From JAJDTQ01 sp963422385 (lineage in GTDB: Bacteria > Desulfobacterota > Binatia > UBA9968 > JAJDTQ01), in contig OY729432.1 in assembly GCA_963422385.1 (NCBI GenBank), positions 3,038,001 to 3,102,000 of the forward strand: a DNA stretch of 64,000 nt, in the 5' to 3' direction. Positions 19,368 to 28,820 of the stretch are shown here, in pieces. Positions within the stretch are counted from its first letter, which is position 1. The number at the start of each line of letters is the position of its first letter. The translations under genes and the position numbers were made by a program. The notes below the pieces were generated by a model. That model worked only from the letters and a program-made list of their open reading frames with translations, was not told the origin of the DNA and ran no database searches.

Positions 19368-19763
19368 ATGAAGGAAAAAGTCAACAAGACCGACGAGGAG
19401 TGGCGCCGGCAGCTCACCGACGAGCAGTTCGCGGTAACGCGCAAGAAGGCCACCGAAAGGCCGTTCACGGGCCAGTACCACGCCAGCAAGGAGGCCGGGG
19501 TCTACCACTGCATTTGTTGCGGCACGGAGTTGTTCGAATCCAGCACCAAGTTCGACTCGGGTACCGGGTGGCCGAGCTTCTGGGCGCCGGTGAACGATGA
19601 CCACGTCGCCACCGAGGAGGACCATTCCTTCGGCATGCGCCGGGTGGAGGTGCTCTGTCGTGTCTGCGACGCTCACCTGGGGCACGTCTTCGACGACGGG
19701 CCGGCGCCGACGTACCAGAGGTATTGCATCAACTCGGCGTCCCTGAAGCACGATAAGGGCTGA
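19368..19763 (+). CDS. msrB: Peptide-methionine (R)-S-oxide reductase
   Basis: 131 residues, full length for a stand-alone MsrB. Both zinc CxxC pairs (CICC and CRVC) are present, as are the GTGWPSFW active-site loop, HLGHVFDDGP, and the catalytic Cys in RYCINSASL. It repairs oxidised methionine with thioredoxin as reductant. It is bracketed by two MITE copies, which may supply or disturb its promoter and terminator. Confidence 0.97.
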   Translation: MKEKVNKTDEEWRRQLTDEQFAVTRKKATERPFTGQYHASKEAGVYHCICCGTELFESSTKFDSGTGWPSFWAPVNDDHVATEEDHSFGMRRVEVLCRVCDAHLGHVFDDGPAPTYQRYCINSASLKHDKG

Positions 19764-19791
19764 TGGTTGGTGTTCCCGAGAGCGTATGCTA

Positions 19792-19950
19792 GTGTCCTGC
19801 GTCACAAATACGTTTACGAATCCGCTGGTCCTTTTTGCCGCAGGCTGGGTTGCTCCGCTTCGCGTGGTAGTGGCCACTGCTCGTCGTCGCATCTTGCCGA
19901 CGACGAAAAATCCTGCGCATCTTCATAGACCGGTTGGTGACGCGGGACAC
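19792..19950. mobile_element. MITE copy 2 (~159 bp)
   Basis: The same internal sequence as 19174-19331 in the same orientation (GGTCCTTTTTGCCGCAGGCTG-like, GTGGTAGTGGCCACTGCTC, AATCCTGCGCATCTT). The ends GTGTCCTGCGTCAC and, reversed, GTGTCCCGCGTCAC form inverted termini that differ from copy 1 internally. It ends 37 bp before the M20 gene. The two copies flank msrB as a 777-bp unit. Confidence 0.72.
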
Positions 19951-19987
19951 CAAGGCATGCTCGAAGCAATCAAGGAGGTTCAAACAC

Positions 19988-21226
19988 ATGGATAGCAAGC
20001 AGGTGTTGGCACAACTCGACCGCGCGCATCTGGTGGAGATGACGCGGGACCTGGCCGATATCGTCACGATTACGGGTGAGGAGCAGCCGGTGGCGGAATA
20101 CCTGGGCCGGGAGTTCGAGCGCCTGGGCATGGAAGTGGAGTATCAGGAGGTGGAGGATGGCCGCCCCAACGTCATCGGCACGTTGAGAGGGTCCGGCGAC
20201 GGGCCGGTGCTGATGTTCAACGGGCACATGGATCATTTCGACAACCCCGAGCCCACCCGGGTCACGGAGGCCCGGGTCTACGGGCGCGGCCTCGTGAACA
20301 TGAAATGCGCTTTTCCCTGTTACATCACCGCGGTGGACATGCTGGTCAAGGCCAAGGCGAAGCTGAAAGGGGATATCATCATCTCCGGCGTGGTGGGCGA
20401 GATCGAGAAGGCCCAGATCAATCGGTTCCACGGCAAGAGCTACCGGGGCGCCGGGGTCGGCGCGCGTTACCTGATGGATCACGGGGTCACCGCGGACATG
20501 TGCATCATCGGCGAGCCCACGGGCTTGCGGATGCAGATCGGCAACGCCGGTCTGGCCTGGGCCGAGGTGACCGTGGAAGGCCCGGCCAAGACCTTCGTCA
20601 TGAAGGCGTTCGAGGTGGCCAAGGCGATACAGGCGTGGGAGGCCGACTACCAGAAGCAGTTCCCGCACCCGTTCATGCTTCCCACCGTCCAGATCGGCGC
20701 CATCGACGGCGGCAATCCCTTCAAGCCCGGCACCAACCCGGTGACCAGGATCTACGTCATCGTCAAGACCCTTCCCCAGGTGCCCACCATGAAGATCCAG
20801 CGGGAGCTGGAGAAGGTCTGTGCGGCCGTGGCAGCCCGGGAAAAGGACATCACCGCCCGGGTGAAGCTCTATCTCACCACCGACGGGTACGAGATTCCCG
20901 AGTCCGACTACGTGGTCAAGGCCATGGGAGAGGCGCACAAGGAAGTCAATAACAGCGACATGGAGTTCTCGGAACCCGTGCGCTACGGCATCACCAGCGA
21001 CGGCTCGCGCATCCACCAGTACGGCGTGTCCGTGATCACCTACGGCGCCGGCTTCGGCACCCATCTCGTGGACCCGGACGAGCAGGAGACGGGCGCGGAA
21101 TGGGACCGGCCTTCCGGCACCCGGCGGGGCGTGGGCATCAACAACATGATTCGCTGCAGCAGCGTCTACGCGCTGGCGGCCCTGGACATCTGCAGCAAGA
21201 CCCGGAAAGAGTTGAACCTGGACTGA
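19988..21226 (+). CDS. M20-family metallohydrolase (ArgE/DapE-like)
   Basis: 412 residues; ATG 19988 has AAGGAGG 9 nt upstream. Metal-site elements are NGHMDHFDNPEP, IGEPTGLRM and the terminal His in GFGTHLVDPDE. The usual bridging Asp of GxxDMKG is Asn here (GRGLVNMKCA), and the Glu pair appears as GEIEK. The fold and length are those of acetylornithine deacetylase or desuccinylase relatives, but these changes make peptidase-type catalysis uncertain. It precedes an NMT1-like binding protein by about 100 bp. Confidence 0.85.
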   Translation: MDSKQVLAQLDRAHLVEMTRDLADIVTITGEEQPVAEYLGREFERLGMEVEYQEVEDGRPNVIGTLRGSGDGPVLMFNGHMDHFDNPEPTRVTEARVYGRGLVNMKCAFPCYITAVDMLVKAKAKLKGDIIISGVVGEIEKAQINRFHGKSYRGAGVGARYLMDHGVTADMCIIGEPTGLRMQIGNAGLAWAEVTVEGPAKTFVMKAFEVAKAIQAWEADYQKQFPHPFMLPTVQIGAIDGGNPFKPGTNPVTRIYVIVKTLPQVPTMKIQRELEKVCAAVAAREKDITARVKLYLTTDGYEIPESDYVVKAMGEAHKEVNNSDMEFSEPVRYGITSDGSRIHQYGVSVITYGAGFGTHLVDPDEQETGAEWDRPSGTRRGVGINNMIRCSSVYALAALDICSKTRKELNLD

Positions 21227-21328
21227 CCCCTTTCGGCCAGCAGGCATGGCAGGGGCGGTCGGGTAGTTCCGGCCGCCCGATCCCGTGGGAGCCCGCGGCG
21301 CGCCGAAGCGCCGCCCCGAGGAGTCTCC

Positions 21329-22213
21329 ATGGAGTTGACACTCGCACACTACCGCAATCGTTTCTGCATGTACCGCACCTACTACGCCTTGGCGGAAGGG
21401 CTGGTGAAGCCCGACGGCTTCGACCTGAAGGTCATCGAGGTCGCCGACCCCCCGAGCCACGAGCTGGAAGAGGTGCTGATCCGGGGCGACGTGCAGTTCG
21501 CCAACGTCTATCTGCCGAACTTCCTCAAGCGCAAGCTCGGCGGCGCCCCCATTGTCGGGTTGTCCACGGAATGGAAATCCACATCCAAGGGCAACGGCAT
21601 CTTCGTGCGCAAGGACGGACCGGTGCAGACGCCCCAGGACCTGGCCGGCAGGCTCATCGCCAGCCACCACTCGGACCCCCACGCCATGCACTGCTTTCTC
21701 CTGCGCAAGCACTACCAGGTGGACGACGCCGCCATCCGTTGGGAGTCCCATCCCCAGGAGGAGTTGCTGGCGATCCTGAAGGAGGGCAAGGCCGACGCGG
21801 TGGTGCTCATCGACCAGGTCTTCTGGCACGGCGAGAAGGACCCCGACGTCCGCTGCCTCTACACCGACGGAGACGCTTGGCGCGGCCTCCACGGCCTTCC
21901 GGAGATCATCAAGCACATGCTGGCCACCCGTGAGGATCTGTTGCGGGACCATCCTGAGTTCGCGGGTCATATCCTCGATGCGTGCCGCAAGTCCATCGCC
22001 TACAGCAACGCCCATCTCGAGGAGGTGGCCGACCGGTTCGTCGCCAAGTACGGCGGCGACAAGCAGGATATCCTGTCGTCCGCCGGCTACCCGAAGATCG
22101 AGTTCACCTTCACCGACACCGAACGCAAGGAAGCGGAAGCCACCATGGAAATGCTGATCGAGACCGGGCGGCTGGACGGTCGGGTGGACCTGTCCACGGC
22201 GTTTGTGTCGTAG
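21329..22213 (+). CDS. NMT1/THI5- or dihydroxyphthalate decarboxylase-like periplasmic-binding-fold protein
   Basis: 294 residues with no signal peptide. MELTLAHYRNRFCMYRTYYA, EVLIRGDVQFANVYLPNFLK and VQTPQDLAGRLIASHH show the type II periplasmic-binding fold. Lack of export and GEKDPDVRCLYTD-type content fit the cytoplasmic 4,5-dihydroxyphthalate decarboxylase-like branch better than a transporter component. It follows the M20 gene and may work with it, for example in breakdown of a modified amino acid or aromatic acid (inference). Confidence 0.72.
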   Translation: MELTLAHYRNRFCMYRTYYALAEGLVKPDGFDLKVIEVADPPSHELEEVLIRGDVQFANVYLPNFLKRKLGGAPIVGLSTEWKSTSKGNGIFVRKDGPVQTPQDLAGRLIASHHSDPHAMHCFLLRKHYQVDDAAIRWESHPQEELLAILKEGKADAVVLIDQVFWHGEKDPDVRCLYTDGDAWRGLHGLPEIIKHMLATREDLLRDHPEFAGHILDACRKSIAYSNAHLEEVADRFVAKYGGDKQDILSSAGYPKIEFTFTDTERKEAEATMEMLIETGRLDGRVDLSTAFVS

Positions 22214-22766
22214 ACCGCCGTTCCGGAGGCGCGAACGAGCCCCGGACACTGTTATTCCGGCCCGTATGAAATGGCAGACGGCGCCGGAATCCACGAGGGA
22301 AGCGGCTGTGTCTTGCGCTCCGATCCCGCCACGTGCCCTTACTGAGGTGGTCCCACCTTGTTTGTCCCCTCACACTAGGGATGGGGTCGGGGTGATGGCA
22401 CCCGGAAAAAGCAGCGCCGTATCCACGAGCCCCCCGCGCGCCCAAGCTTGCAGCCGCACCTCAAAAGTGTAGGTGTGTCCGAACCCACATCGACTCCAAC
22501 CCATACAACATATCATTCCAGCGCTACTGTCCGGCAATGTAACGGCGCGACTTCGCGTTACGGGACATAGACCATCCAAACCCCTCTCTCGTTCGGCGAC
22601 ACCCAGGATGAGGCCTCCGCGTAAGAGTACTCGTGCCCGCACCGTCTGCGCAGATCGACCAAGAGCCAATCACCACTTCGACTCACCGTGCGCCAGGGTG
22701 GCGAGAAACCAGCATCCAGGGTAATACTGCATGTCAAACTGTTGACAGCGACTCAGGAGATTTCCG
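22214..22766. other. Gene-free interval before the accessory NTPase module
   Basis: About 550 bp with no credible ORF on either strand. The only structure I see is the TGTCAA/TTGACA inverted repeat near its right end. It marks the change from GC-rich catabolic genes to the less GC-rich NTPase module. No integrase, tRNA or IS end is visible. Confidence 0.6.
22732..22747. promoter_or_regulatory. Inverted repeat TGTCAA-ACTG-TTGACA upstream of the giant NTPase gene
   Basis: Perfect 6-bp arms with a 4-nt spacer, ending 19 nt before the proposed TTG start. The right arm also reads as a -35 type TTGACA, but there is no room for a -10 before the start, so an operator or mRNA hairpin is likelier. Function inferred. 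Confidence 0.35.
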
Positions 22767-25700
22767 TTGGAAGAACACGAGAAAGAACACCGAATTGGTT
22801 CGGGTCTTCCCCGTTGCATTGGGAATGGCGTCGAAGGAATGGAACGACTCAATAAGGAGTTGAGACTCGACCGGAACCGCCGCAGGATGATGCGAAAACT
22901 TATTGACCGTGGACCCGGCGAACCTTCATCAACGACTAAATACCCGGAGTTTTTCGTTTACCGTGATCCGGACTTCCGTCGTAAACTCTGGAAAGAAGCC
23001 TATGCACGGAGCGATCACGGCCAGGACAAGTCCACGCAATGGAAAGGGGAGAATCCGGTTCCATCACTTGAGCACCTGATTCTCGATAAGACCGTTCACG
23101 ACAGCGATCCTGCAGACGGTGGTTTGGAACAGATCGCCCAGGTCTTCGCCGAGTGGCCTGATCTTGCGCAACTACTGCTGGAAGATGTCCCGTGGGCCTC
23201 TTGGGTGGCGGCCGCGTGGTCCCATGTGCGAAAGCGGCTCGACGAGTGGAACAAGCTTGATAACGAGAAACGCGAACAGACGGCTCTAATCGCTTTTGCT
23301 GTGGCGACGATCGTCGATGACGACCGGCTTCTGCGTGCAATGATTCGGGCCGTGCCCGAGATGAAAGACGAGTTCGCTGAAATTCTTTCGTCCAGCGACA
23401 CGTCCGACAACACCGATGATCGCCCAGCAGAGGACATGCTTGTCCGATGGAGCGAACTCTGTGACTTGGCAGTCAACACCCTAAACGAGGCTGCTGGGCC
23501 CCCTCCCAAAGTAGATGTCTTGACCAAGGTCACGGACATCGTCCGCCAACTCCGGGAAATCGGGCCGTCGGTGCGAGAACGTCTTGCCAGGAATATGTTC
23601 GAATCTCTGATCGAGCCGGTTCAGAAAATCCTGGCAGATCTGGATGGAGACCCGATCTTCTCCTGGTTTGATGACAAAGCTCGGGCGGAAATTCTGGAAA
23701 GCTGGAACACATTGCGCGATTCCCTGTCCAACGAACAGGCAGGGAATGATGTTCAACATTTGTACGCAGATGTCCGTATCGTAGTGGCAAATGCTCGCGT
23801 TTTGGCGAACGATATTTCGGGGGTCCAACTCCAACTCAACACCCTCCGCAAGGCCAAGCCGCCGGATGCTGCGCAGTGGGACGATTGGGAGGAGAAGTGC
23901 GACGAATTGGAAGGGGCCTTGCTGTCATTGCGACGAGAACAACGCCAGGCGCGCAAGGACCTGCGCACCGCATTGTTGCCGTCTCAAGATTACTTGGTTT
24001 CAGAGCAGCCCGAATCTTTGGAAGAGGACGCGAGCGAGGAGCTTCCTCGACACGAGCCGGAAGCCAATGAAGAAGTCGATCGCCCTTTGCCGTCCTGTTT
24101 AGGCGATGTAGAGGAACAAGTGCCCATAGGGAGTGCGGACCAGTCCGGCGGTAACTATCAGCGGCCCTTTCGGGATGATAAATCCGAGGACGAGGACAAC
24201 GGAGAGGACCGTTCAATCAGTCAAGGGGAGCGCGGGCAGAAACCTGTGGGCGGGAGTGACACGGGGCGTAGCCCCGACTGCGAGCCGGAAAAAACTGCAG
24301 AGCACGAAACCGGTGATTCAGTCCATCAATTGCTGCACGATGCCAAGACTGCGGTCGTCGAGGCGCTATCCGAGATCCCGCCGCGTCTTGCATACTCGGT
24401 TCAGATCGTCCGACTTCTTGATGGCGTGGCCCTCACCTCGGATTTGCCACCTACGGCGCTCTTCGAGGCGGCTATGTTGTCCGATCGCCTCACATTGCCT
24501 GACGGATCTGTTGCCGCTGAATTGATGCGCGTCCTGGAGCAGTTTCCAGAACCAGATAGGTTCTCGACGGGTCCTGACCGTGACCTCTACGTACTGCTCG
24601 CCCTCTGCGGCACCCTGCGCTCGGCATTGCTGGTGCCGGAAGCGCGTGCAGCGGTCTTTTTGAGCGCCTTGAAGCCCAGCGAGCGGCTCGCCAAAGTATA
24701 CCGCCTAACCAGCACGGTTGCCAAGAAGAGTTGCAAGCTTCAGGGGGTCCGAATCGATCCCACCGTCTTGCGATGCGTCGATTCCGAGGCGGCTTGGGAA
24801 GCTGAGCGTGACGAGTTGGTCGCTGAGGCAAAGAGGTGGGAGGCGCAGGCACAGCACAAGACGATCAAGTATCAACCGGCCACGAAGGTATGGCAGACAT
24901 GGCTCAAGGCAGACGGTTTCATCAACCGTTTGATCCAGTTGATCACGGGGGCTCGAAGCCCGGGCATGATCTCCCTGCAGAGGATTAAAGACGAATTGGA
25001 GCACCAGCAATCATTCGAGGCATTGGTCAAACGGACAGATCGCGTGGAAATCGGTCGTCGCAAAGGCGACGATATCCACGCGGGAGCATTGAATCAACTC
25101 CGCGCTCTTGCGCTGGAGGTAGTGGAACTTGCCCGCCGCTACCAGCAGGTCAACGATTCCAGGCCAGCACAATCGGATTTCCTTACCAGGACGTTGGGCG
25201 AACTGCGCGCAGAGGTGAAGCACTTGTTACCGCCGGCATTGACAGAGTTGAAGGAGTTGAAGGAGGTTACCGCAGGAAAACGGTCGCTTCTCAGCGCCGT
25301 CGCGAACACCGCCGAGCAAGCACTTGTCCGTTTTCGACAGTTTGTGAACTACGAGGACGTGATCCCACACCAGGAACCCGAGCCGAGTGAGTTGCTGGCG
25401 TCAGGGCTGTTCGCATTTCCTCGATTGGAAATCAACGAGACGGGGATACCAACGGGCGACGCGCGAACCATACTTGAATCCATCGTCTCGCCCGACGAGG
25501 CGACTCCATTTGCATCAGCAGTGGCTGATCGTTTGGATGCAGGGGACCTGAGTACGGCGCATCGGATTGTCAAGTGGGTCGCATGGGAGGGCTCGGGCGA
25601 CGCGGACGAGTTGCAAGTCCGGTTGGATAAGGCGCGCAGGGATCTTACGCAAGCGTTACGGCAGAAAATCGCCAAAACCAGCACCCGAATAGCGAAGGCT

Positions 25701-28700
25701 GCGGTAGGAGGTCATATAGAAGACTCGGAACGGTCTCGATATGATGCTGATATCGTCGACCTCGACGGACGACTGGCGGCGTCGCAGGTTCAACGATTCG
25801 ATGTGGAAAGAGCCAAAGTAGAGGCAATATCGAAGAAGATCGACCAGAGCCTGAAAGCGAAGAAAAGGGATGTGGAAGCCTCGTTTGCTGAAATATCATC
25901 ATGGGTGGATGACCTTGCCCGTCAGAGGTTTGAGCAGTTGATTGAAGATGGCGACCTGGTCACCGCTAATGAGCTCATCGACCGAATGCGCTCCAACGAA
26001 CCTGATTCGTGGCAGGAGCAATCGAGCAACCACAGAGAGTGGTTCCGGGAATTTTATCCCGAAGGTGCTCGAGCAATTGACCAAGAGTTGGTGGAACGTG
26101 ACGGTTGGCGAATTCTGGAACAGTTGAAGAACGGCAACGAGCTCGCAGGGATCGCGTTGAATAATATCCCTGGCGCTCAGCGCCGGTCCGCAAGGGAGAT
26201 GTTCGAAGCATGGCTTGGATTGAAACGCGCCGGACGGCTAGGAAACGATGCCAAGAAAAATATCACGACGCTCCTCTCAAGTCTGGGGTTCATTGTCCGT
26301 AAGGTCACGGTGAGTCGCTCGGAGCGGAATTTTGGGGAAGTTCGTGTCGAAACGGATCCGATACGGACGCGCGAACGCTGTCCGATTCCGGGATTCGGTT
26401 CTTTGGCCGATGGTCACTACCGGTTGGTGTTTCTTTGGGGTCGCCCAACAGAAGAGGATATCCTGCAACACGCGGATGCCCTTCCGGGCAGGGTGGCTAC
26501 CATCGTGGTCTATCTCGGACGACTTACCGAGGCGAGGAGAGACGCCTTTGCCCGCATGGCGCGTGCACGGTCCAGGACGCTATTGATCCTGGATGAATTG
26601 CTGCTCGTGTTTCTTTGTGGGCAGCGCGGTTCACGCATGCCGGTTTTGTTTGGCTGTGCAATCCCGTTTACGTTCGTTCAACCCTACGTCACGACGGCTG
26701 GTGTGGTTCCACCGGAGATGTTTTTCGGACGCGAGGAAGAAATGCGTGCGATTACGGATCCGGAAGGTACCTCGTTTATATATGGCGGACGGCAGTTGGG
26801 CAAGACCGCACTTCTCCGAGCTGTTGAGAGGATGTCGCACCGGCCGCAACAGGGCAGATATTCAGTCTGGATTGACCTGAAGGACGAGAGAATAGGGTAT
26901 GATCGTGACGCAGGGGAAATTTGGCTTGCGATTTGGCGCGCATTACGAAGGATCAGTGCCATTCCCCAGGTAATCAAGGAGGTAAAGGAGCCCAATCCGA
27001 ACATCAGGGGGCGTGTCGACGCATTCATGGAGTATCTCAAGGAACACTTTAACAGGCCGGCGGGAAATACGCTGCTTTTGTTATTGGACGAAGCGGACAA
27101 GTTCCTTGAGATAGATGGACGGGAGCACGCGGGAACGGCAACTGGTTATTTTGAGTTGTCTCGTCTCAAGGGATTGATGGATGCGACGAAGCGATCGGTT
27201 AAGGTAGTGTTCGCGGGTCTGCACAATGTGTTGCGTACCGTCCAGGCGGCAAATCATCCTCTCGGGCACTTGGGCACGCCTATTGAGGTGGGTCCGCTGT
27301 TGGCGGACGGAGGATGGCGCGCGGCGGAGGCATTGGTCCGGGAGCCCTTGCTTGCGGCTGGGTACCGATTCAGAGACGAGAATCTCGTGACCAGGATCCT
27401 GGCTCAGACCAACTACTATCCGAGCCTGATCCAGCTTTACGGTGCGGCGCTTGTCAAGGAGATGTGTGCGGGACACATTAAGGGCAGCCCCCTGTATGAG
27501 ATCAACGAAACGATATTGGAGAAGACTTACCAGAATACAAGCCTTCGTGACGTGATTCGGTCAAGGTTTCACCTTACCCTTCAACTGGACCCACGTTACG
27601 AGGTGATCGCGTACTCGATCGCACATGAGTGTGTCCAACATGAGGGGCTGCTGGGAACCGGGATCGCTTTTCGACGTATCGACGATGTAGCCAGAGGGTG
27701 GTGGGCCGAGGGGTTCAATGACATCGAGCCGCATACCGATCGCTTCAGATCGCTTCTTGATGAAATGGTGGGACTGGGAGTCCTGCGGGGCGTCGGTGAA
27801 GACAACGACCGATACACACTTCGCAATCCGAACGTTCTACTGTTAATGGGCACTAGCGACGAGATTGAGGATAACCTTCTCAGGGATCGCCAAACGCCAC
27901 CGGAATTCGAAAGGGAGGTGTTCAGATCCCGTGATCCGCAGGATCCCGATGGTCCATCCCGCAGCCCAATGACGTTACAGCAGGAGGATCTGCTGCGGAG
28001 TGAGAAAAACGGTGTGTCCCTCGTGTGCGGTTTGAAGGCATCGGGTCTCGAAGACGTGGTGCGGTACCTCAAGGCGCGAGGAACAAGTGATACAATCGTG
28101 TTGGAAGACCTGATGAACGTCAGGGATTTTGAGAAGGCTATCGAACAACAACGGGAACGGCAGCGCGCGGCAAGTACGACGATTTGCGTGACACCGCCCG
28201 ACCTCCCCTGGAGCGAAGAGTGGGTGCAGACGGCGTTGCGGCGGGTGGCGAGACTGAAGGCGAAGGGCAAGTTCATGCAGATAGTCTTCATGGCCGATCC
28301 AGGACAACTGTGGCAGTTGTTGTCTGAGGGGAAACTGGCTGAGCGATCAGAACTTCAGTGGGTGTCGTTGCGGCCGTGGCGTAGTCCCTTTCTAAGGCAC
28401 TGGATGGTTGATGTGGGGTTTATGGACTCCTCGTCAGACCGGCAGAAGATCTTGGAAGGGACAGGGGGGTGGGGGTTGTTTCTTGAGCAGTTGTATGGAC
28501 TACACCGAGACACAGGCAATCTGGAGGAAAGCCTCGATAAATTGGCTCGGGGTCGCGATGACAGGGACGTAGTGGAACAGCGTTCATGGTTCGGGCTCGA
28601 TAAACCCGAGATATATAATGCACTGAAGTGGCTTGCCGGAGGAGAGGCGACATGGAGCGAACTCCAAGGGCTTGCGGCTGAATCGGGGATAGATAGTGAC

Positions 28701-28817
28701 TCGCTAAGGAGGAGCCTGCGCTGGGGGGAACTCCTTCATGTCGTGTGTCGGAGAGGAGTGAGCGTGTGGCAGATGGATCCGATGGTCGCGCAGATACTGC
28801 GCCGAGTTGGAGACTGA
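22767..28817 (+). CDS. Giant multi-domain P-loop (STAND/AAA-like) NTPase, 2016 aa
   Basis: TTG start with AGGAG 7 nt upstream; ATG at residue 25 is an alternative. Residues ~1-400 are helical. Residues ~405-530 are acidic and low-complexity. Residues ~540-1250 are helical with coiled coils near 990-1110. Residues ~1255-1325 alternate strand and helix (RVATIVVYLGRL, SRTLLILDELLLVFL) like a Rossmannoid domain. VVPPEMFFGREEEM then leads into a P-loop, GGRQLGKT (1340-1347), and Walker B LLLLLDEAD (~1436-1444), with a sensor-like VVFAGLHNVLR. Winged-helix segments follow. Residues ~1735-2016 resemble a second NTPase with a degraded P-loop (CGLKASGLEDV) and an LRPWRSPFL motif. The partner gene starts 3 nt later. 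No family name is known to me; a sensor or switch in defence is an inference. Confidence 0.85.
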   Translation: MEEHEKEHRIGSGLPRCIGNGVEGMERLNKELRLDRNRRRMMRKLIDRGPGEPSSTTKYPEFFVYRDPDFRRKLWKEAYARSDHGQDKSTQWKGENPVPSLEHLILDKTVHDSDPADGGLEQIAQVFAEWPDLAQLLLEDVPWASWVAAAWSHVRKRLDEWNKLDNEKREQTALIAFAVATIVDDDRLLRAMIRAVPEMKDEFAEILSSSDTSDNTDDRPAEDMLVRWSELCDLAVNTLNEAAGPPPKVDVLTKVTDIVRQLREIGPSVRERLARNMFESLIEPVQKILADLDGDPIFSWFDDKARAEILESWNTLRDSLSNEQAGNDVQHLYADVRIVVANARVLANDISGVQLQLNTLRKAKPPDAAQWDDWEEKCDELEGALLSLRREQRQARKDLRTALLPSQDYLVSEQPESLEEDASEELPRHEPEANEEVDRPLPSCLGDVEEQVPIGSADQSGGNYQRPFRDDKSEDEDNGEDRSISQGERGQKPVGGSDTGRSPDCEPEKTAEHETGDSVHQLLHDAKTAVVEALSEIPPRLAYSVQIVRLLDGVALTSDLPPTALFEAAMLSDRLTLPDGSVAAELMRVLEQFPEPDRFSTGPDRDLYVLLALCGTLRSALLVPEARAAVFLSALKPSERLAKVYRLTSTVAKKSCKLQGVRIDPTVLRCVDSEAAWEAERDELVAEAKRWEAQAQHKTIKYQPATKVWQTWLKADGFINRLIQLITGARSPGMISLQRIKDELEHQQSFEALVKRTDRVEIGRRKGDDIHAGALNQLRALALEVVELARRYQQVNDSRPAQSDFLTRTLGELRAEVKHLLPPALTELKELKEVTAGKRSLLSAVANTAEQALVRFRQFVNYEDVIPHQEPEPSELLASGLFAFPRLEINETGIPTGDARTILESIVSPDEATPFASAVADRLDAGDLSTAHRIVKWVAWEGSGDADELQVRLDKARRDLTQALRQKIAKTSTRIAKAAVGGHIEDSERSRYDADIVDLDGRLAASQVQRFDVERAKVEAISKKIDQSLKAKKRDVEASFAEISSWVDDLARQRFEQLIEDGDLVTANELIDRMRSNEPDSWQEQSSNHREWFREFYPEGARAIDQELVERDGWRILEQLKNGNELAGIALNNIPGAQRRSAREMFEAWLGLKRAGRLGNDAKKNITTLLSSLGFIVRKVTVSRSERNFGEVRVETDPIRTRERCPIPGFGSLADGHYRLVFLWGRPTEEDILQHADALPGRVATIVVYLGRLTEARRDAFARMARARSRTLLILDELLLVFLCGQRGSRMPVLFGCAIPFTFVQPYVTTAGVVPPEMFFGREEEMRAITDPEGTSFIYGGRQLGKTALLRAVERMSHRPQQGRYSVWIDLKDERIGYDRDAGEIWLAIWRALRRISAIPQVIKEVKEPNPNIRGRVDAFMEYLKEHFNRPAGNTLLLLLDEADKFLEIDGREHAGTATGYFELSRLKGLMDATKRSVKVVFAGLHNVLRTVQAANHPLGHLGTPIEVGPLLADGGWRAAEALVREPLLAAGYRFRDENLVTRILAQTNYYPSLIQLYGAALVKEMCAGHIKGSPLYEINETILEKTYQNTSLRDVIRSRFHLTLQLDPRYEVIAYSIAHECVQHEGLLGTGIAFRRIDDVARGWWAEGFNDIEPHTDRFRSLLDEMVGLGVLRGVGEDNDRYTLRNPNVLLLMGTSDEIEDNLLRDRQTPPEFEREVFRSRDPQDPDGPSRSPMTLQQEDLLRSEKNGVSLVCGLKASGLEDVVRYLKARGTSDTIVLEDLMNVRDFEKAIEQQRERQRAASTTICVTPPDLPWSEEWVQTALRRVARLKAKGKFMQIVFMADPGQLWQLLSEGKLAERSELQWVSLRPWRSPFLRHWMVDVGFMDSSSDRQKILEGTGGWGLFLEQLYGLHRDTGNLEESLDKLARGRDDRDVVEQRSWFGLDKPEIYNALKWLAGGEATWSELQGLAAESGIDSDSLRRSLRWGELLHVVCRRGVSVWQMDPMVAQILRRVGD

Positions 28818-28820
28818 TGG

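Noticed and set aside
19970..22294. 774-codon minus-strand open frame opposite the M20 and NMT1-like genes
   Set aside because: The plus-strand proteins are family members; the antisense frame is a codon-bias shadow.
22370..22669. 99-codon minus-strand ORF in the gap before the giant NTPase
   Set aside because: No recognisable domain, no ribosome site and composition unlike the neighbours; treated as non-coding.
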